A stretch of 29,818 nt of DNA from an uncultured Blautia sp. (GTDB lineage: Bacteria > Bacillota > Clostridia > Lachnospirales > Lachnospiraceae): positions 1 through 29,818 of the forward strand of contig USPF01000028.1 of assembly GCA_900556555.1 (NCBI GenBank), written 5' to 3'. Made by a program: the position numbers and the translations under genes. Below, one piece after another: positions 27,302 to 29,818 of the stretch (position 1 is its first letter; each line of letters begins with the position of its first letter). The notes beneath the pieces were generated by a model that had not been told where the DNA came from, made no database searches, and worked only from the letters and a program-made list of their open reading frames with translations.

Positions 27302-28537
27302 ATGGTTCGTAAACCAGAATTACTGATTCCGGCAAGCAGCCTGGAAGTGCTGAAAATAGCAGTGATGTTCGGAGCAGATGCAGTTTATATCGGAGGTGAA
27401 GCCTTTGGACTGCGTGCAAAAGCAAAGAATTTTTCTATGGATGATATGAAAGAGGGAATTGCATTTGCCCATGAGCATGGTGTAAAAGTTTATGTGACAG
27501 CTAATATTCTGGCACATAACCAGGATTTGGCAGGTGTGCGGGAATATTTTGAAGAACTGAAAGAAATAAAACCAGATGCATTGATTATTTCAGATCCAGG
27601 AGTGTTTATGATTGCCAGGGAAGTGTGCCCGGAAATTGAGCGTCATGTCAGCACTCAGGCAAATAATACCAATTATGCGACCTATCAGTTCTGGTGGGAT
27701 TTAGGTGCTAAGAGGGTGGTGAGTGCAAGAGAATTATCCCTTGCGGAGATCAAGGAAATCAGAGAAAAGATACCGGAAGAGATGGAGATAGAAAGCTTTA
27801 TTCATGGAGCTATGTGTATTTCTTATTCCGGAAGATGTCTTTTGTCGAACTATTTTACCGGAAGAGATGCAAACCAGGGGGCATGCACACATCCATGCCG
27901 CTGGAAATATTCTATTGTAGAAGAAACAAGACCTGGGGAATATATGCCTGTTTATGAGAATGAGCGGGGAACTTACATCTTTAATTCAAAAGATTTGTGT
28001 ATGATTGAGCATATGGATGATGTGCTTACCAGTGGAATTGACAGCCTGAAGATAGAGGGAAGAATGAAAACAGCCCTGTATGTAGCTACAGTGGCCCGTA
28101 CTTACAGAAAAGCGATTGATGACTATCTGGAATCTCCTGAACTGTACCAGGAGCACATGCCATGGTATCAGGAGCAAATCCGAAGCTGTACTTACCGCCA
28201 GTTTACCACCGGATTTTTCTATGGAAAACCGGAGGAGGATGCTCAGATTTATGAGAATAATACCTACGCCAAAGGCTACACATATCTGGGCTATATAGAA
28301 GAACAGAGAGCAGACGGTATGTACCGTATCACCCAGAGGAATAAGTTCCTGCTGGGAGAAACGATTGAAATCATGAAACCAGACGGAAGAAATCTTCAGA
28401 TTCCAGTAAAGGGTATTTATGATGAAGATGGAGTGCCTATGGAGAGTGCACCACATCCGCAGCAGGTTCTGTATGTGGATTTAGGCGGTGAGGCAGAAGT
28501 TTATGACATTCTAAGACGCAGGGAAGAAACTGCGTAA
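27302..28537 (+). CDS. trhP: TrhP-like U32 family tRNA hydroxylation protein
   Basis: 411 residues, annotated in general as a U32 peptidase. The start RKPELLIPASSLEVLKIAVMFGADAVYIGGE and the core ESFIHGAMCISYSGRCLLSNY (in two overlapping motifs), GRDANQGACTHPCRWKY and SLKIEGRMKT are family signatures; the four Cys in this region are thought to hold an iron-sulfur cluster. In B. subtilis and E. coli TrhP makes 5-hydroxyuridine at tRNA position 34 using prephenate, and TrmR then methylates it, so the adjacent trmR supports this role over proteolysis. Only one U32 gene is present here, where B. subtilis has two. Its last 27 bases overlap the 3' end of sigK on the opposite strand. Confidence 0.9.
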   Translation: MVRKPELLIPASSLEVLKIAVMFGADAVYIGGEAFGLRAKAKNFSMDDMKEGIAFAHEHGVKVYVTANILAHNQDLAGVREYFEELKEIKPDALIISDPGVFMIAREVCPEIERHVSTQANNTNYATYQFWWDLGAKRVVSARELSLAEIKEIREKIPEEMEIESFIHGAMCISYSGRCLLSNYFTGRDANQGACTHPCRWKYSIVEETRPGEYMPVYENERGTYIFNSKDLCMIEHMDDVLTSGIDSLKIEGRMKTALYVATVARTYRKAIDDYLESPELYQEHMPWYQEQIRSCTYRQFTTGFFYGKPEEDAQIYENNTYAKGYTYLGYIEEQRADGMYRITQRNKFLLGETIEIMKPDGRNLQIPVKGIYDEDGVPMESAPHPQQVLYVDLGGEAEVYDILRRREETA

Positions 28538-28873
28538 TTTCACAAGGGCATTTTTTTCAATACGTGACACATAAGAGCGGCTGATATTCAGCCGCTTTGC
28601 TATTTCACGCTGGGTTTGTTCCTGATGTCCATAGAGACCATAACGGAATTTGATGATTTCCTGTTCACGTTTTGTAAGGATTTGAGGAATCAGGCGGTAT
28701 AAAAGAAGGCTATCCTGCCTTAGAGAATAATTTTTTATCACATCTACGGGTTCTGTTTCGATTACATCGAGCAGACTGATCTCATTCCCTTCCTTGTCTG
28801 TTCCAATGGGTTCATATAGAGATACTTCCCGGCTGATTTTTTTCTTGGAGCGGAAATACATGAGCAGTTCATT
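28511..28873 (-). CDS. sigK: sigK, 3' half only (split sporulation sigma factor)
   Basis: C-terminal half of the mother-cell sporulation sigma factor SigK. From the junction the reading frame gives NELLMYFRSKKK, then PIGTDKEGNEISLLDVIE, ILTKREQEIIKFRYGLYG and the region 4.2 helix-turn-helix TQREIAKRLNISRSYVSRIEK, matching SigK rather than SigE or SigG. Upstream of 28873 the frame runs into recombinase sequence and carries no sigma residues, and the region 1.2, 2.1-2.3 half is not in the window. The open frame back to 28942 is chance. As it stands it has no promoter or start of its own; it becomes a gene only if the element at its 5' edge is excised. It converges on trhP and overlaps it by 27 bases. 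Confidence 0.93.
   Translation of the reverse strand, partial: NELLMYFRSKKKISREVSLYEPIGTDKEGNEISLLDVIETEPVDVIKNYSLRQDSLLLYRLIPQILTKREQEIIKFRYGLYGHQEQTQREIAKRLNISRSYVSRIEKNALVKLRSFFPAS
28869..28873. other. Presumed attachment core of the sigK element
   Basis: Minus-strand AATGA at the exact point where SigK similarity stops. It contains the recombinase TGA stop (28871-28869) and the sigK codons AAT-GA(A) for Asn-Glu of the conserved IENE motif. From memory, AATGA is also the crossover repeat reported for the B. subtilis skin element. The other copy should lie outside the window. Confidence 0.7.
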
Positions 28874-29818
28874 TGCTATCCTCTCTAAAATGTGTTTTTC
28901 CCAGGTCTTTATCCTCCATATTATCATCATCTGTTGTACCAAACAGAATCACATGGGCGTTGATACCATCCCATATTACTTTACGCACAATGGTACGAAT
29001 GGCAGCCCGTTTTTGTTCAACAGTCATTTCATCAATTCCGTCTTTGAAAATTGTAAGCAGCTGGCACAACAAATTAAATTCCATATCGTTAAGAACGTTC
29101 TGGGAGGTTAGCCCTTTTAGTGCCTGAATACGCTGTTCCAGAGACTGGTATTCCTGGTTCAACTGTTCAATTCGTTTGGTTACATGACCCTTTGCAGAGC
29201 TGTCTCCGATATCTGCAAGTGAGTCTACCAGAGAATGAATTTTCTTCTCTATATCTGCTTTTTCTTTTCGCATATGGTCAAACCGCTGTTCATAGTCCAT
29301 GCGGTTATCCGTGCAAAATCTCCGGCTTTGTTTTAACTGTGCAATGAAAGTATCTTTGTCCTCTGCAAGCATTTTAATCTGTTCCGTTACAGACAAATCC
29401 AAGGTATTGCCATTGGCATTTTTGCTGGAACAGGCAGATTTCTGGCTGCGTTCTTTCATTTTGCAGACATAGGTATAAATCACCTTTCCGTCAGCAGTTT
29501 TCCGTTTGCTCATTTTCGGATACATACGTTCACCGCAGTTACAGAATAACAAGCCAGTCAGAAGTGCTTCGTTACTGCGGGGTTTTCTGAAGGATTTAGA
29601 TTTATTTCGCTCCAGAGATTCCTGAACTTCTACCCATACCTTCCCCGGAATCAAACCTGGATGTTTACCAACAGATACAGTCCATTCACTTGCAGGTAGA
29701 TATTTTGTGGCTCTGCCTTTTTCCTGATTGGTGCGGTTATAAGCCATAATACCGTGCTTGTTATCAAAAGCAGCTTTTTCAGAAAACAGATCTGTGTTAT
29801 TCTGGATAAAGAAATGAT
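28869..29818 (-). CDS. Large serine recombinase, C-terminal part (skin-like element integrase)
   Basis: The frame is open to the window edge, so the gene is partial; the N-terminal resolvase domain with the catalytic Ser is outside. What remains matches the C-terminal half of large serine recombinases: the recombinase domain (HGIMAYNRTNQEKG, then SVGKHPGLIPGKVWVEVQESL, and KPRSNEALLTGLLFC), a zinc-ribbon (CNCGERMYPKMS, a CKM and a later Cys), and a long coiled coil, ending HFREDSK. It probably catalyses integration into and excision from sigK, like SpoIVCA of B. subtilis and the C. difficile skin recombinase. Transcribed in the same direction as sigK and ending inside it. Confidence 0.93.
   Translation of the reverse strand, partial: HFFIQNNTDLFSEKAAFDNKHGIMAYNRTNQEKGRATKYLPASEWTVSVGKHPGLIPGKVWVEVQESLERNKSKSFRKPRSNEALLTGLLFCNCGERMYPKMSKRKTADGKVIYTYVCKMKERSQKSACSSKNANGNTLDLSVTEQIKMLAEDKDTFIAQLKQSRRFCTDNRMDYEQRFDHMRKEKADIEKKIHSLVDSLADIGDSSAKGHVTKRIEQLNQEYQSLEQRIQALKGLTSQNVLNDMEFNLLCQLLTIFKDGIDEMTVEQKRAAIRTIVRKVIWDGINAHVILFGTTDDDNMEDKDLGKTHFREDSK

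Noticed and set aside
28874..28942. Apparent start of the sigK fragment at 28942
   Set aside because: Residues before the AATGA core show no sigma-factor similarity; this stretch is the recombinase tail read in another frame.

Overview
The window reads as chromosome from a low-to-mid GC, spore-forming, anaerobic Firmicute, most likely a Lachnospiraceae such as a Blautia or Ruminococcus relative (inference from protein style and gene order). Pointers are a CIRCE-controlled hrcA-grpE-dnaK-dnaJ locus followed by prmA-rsmE, an ireB-ruvX-DUF1292 block, RNase J, a cysteine desulfurase paired with a rhodanese-less ThiI, and a sporulation sigK gene split by a recombinase element. Most genes are housekeeping and on the + strand.

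Layout. 1-102: 3' end of a class II tRNA, probably tRNA-Leu(UAA), and its terminator. 127-3817: OatA-like cell-wall O-acetyltransferase, then a TauE/SafE-type exporter divergent from a LysR regulator. 3845-6944: rho with its own promoter, then an NCS2 purine permease closed by a strong terminator. 6955-9643: a visibly AT-richer insert with a 36-codon ORF whose start resembles UvrB, a RhuM-family gene, and a tightly coupled pair: a membrane-anchored coiled-coil/GAF protein and a small Bsp6I-like PD-(D/E)xK nuclease with no methyltransferase beside it. 9888-11870: uvrB. 11887-16943: CIRCE, hrcA, grpE, dnaK, dnaJ. 17064-21152: prmA, rsmE, cysteine desulfurase, thiI. 21217-21453 (minus): an HPr/Crh-like protein that lacks the phosphorylatable His15 but keeps the Ser46 motif. 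21616-28537: mtaB, ireB, ruvX, DUF1292, RNase J, ylbF-like, an MltG-like stub, trmR and trhP, largely RNA maturation and tRNA modification. 28511-29818 (minus): the 3' half of sigK directly abutting the 3' end of a large serine recombinase whose stop codon lies inside the presumed attachment core. The rest of the recombinase, the element and the 5' half of sigK lie beyond the window.

How the parts fit. Several genes converge on tRNA: the desulfurase feeds sulfur to ThiI (s4U8), MtaB makes ms2t6A37, and TrmR plus TrhP make mo5U34. The chaperone locus is a standard HrcA/CIRCE heat-shock operon. The two places where the window departs from an ordinary core chromosome are the AT-rich cassette before uvrB, a candidate defence module, and the skin-like element in sigK, a developmental DNA rearrangement.
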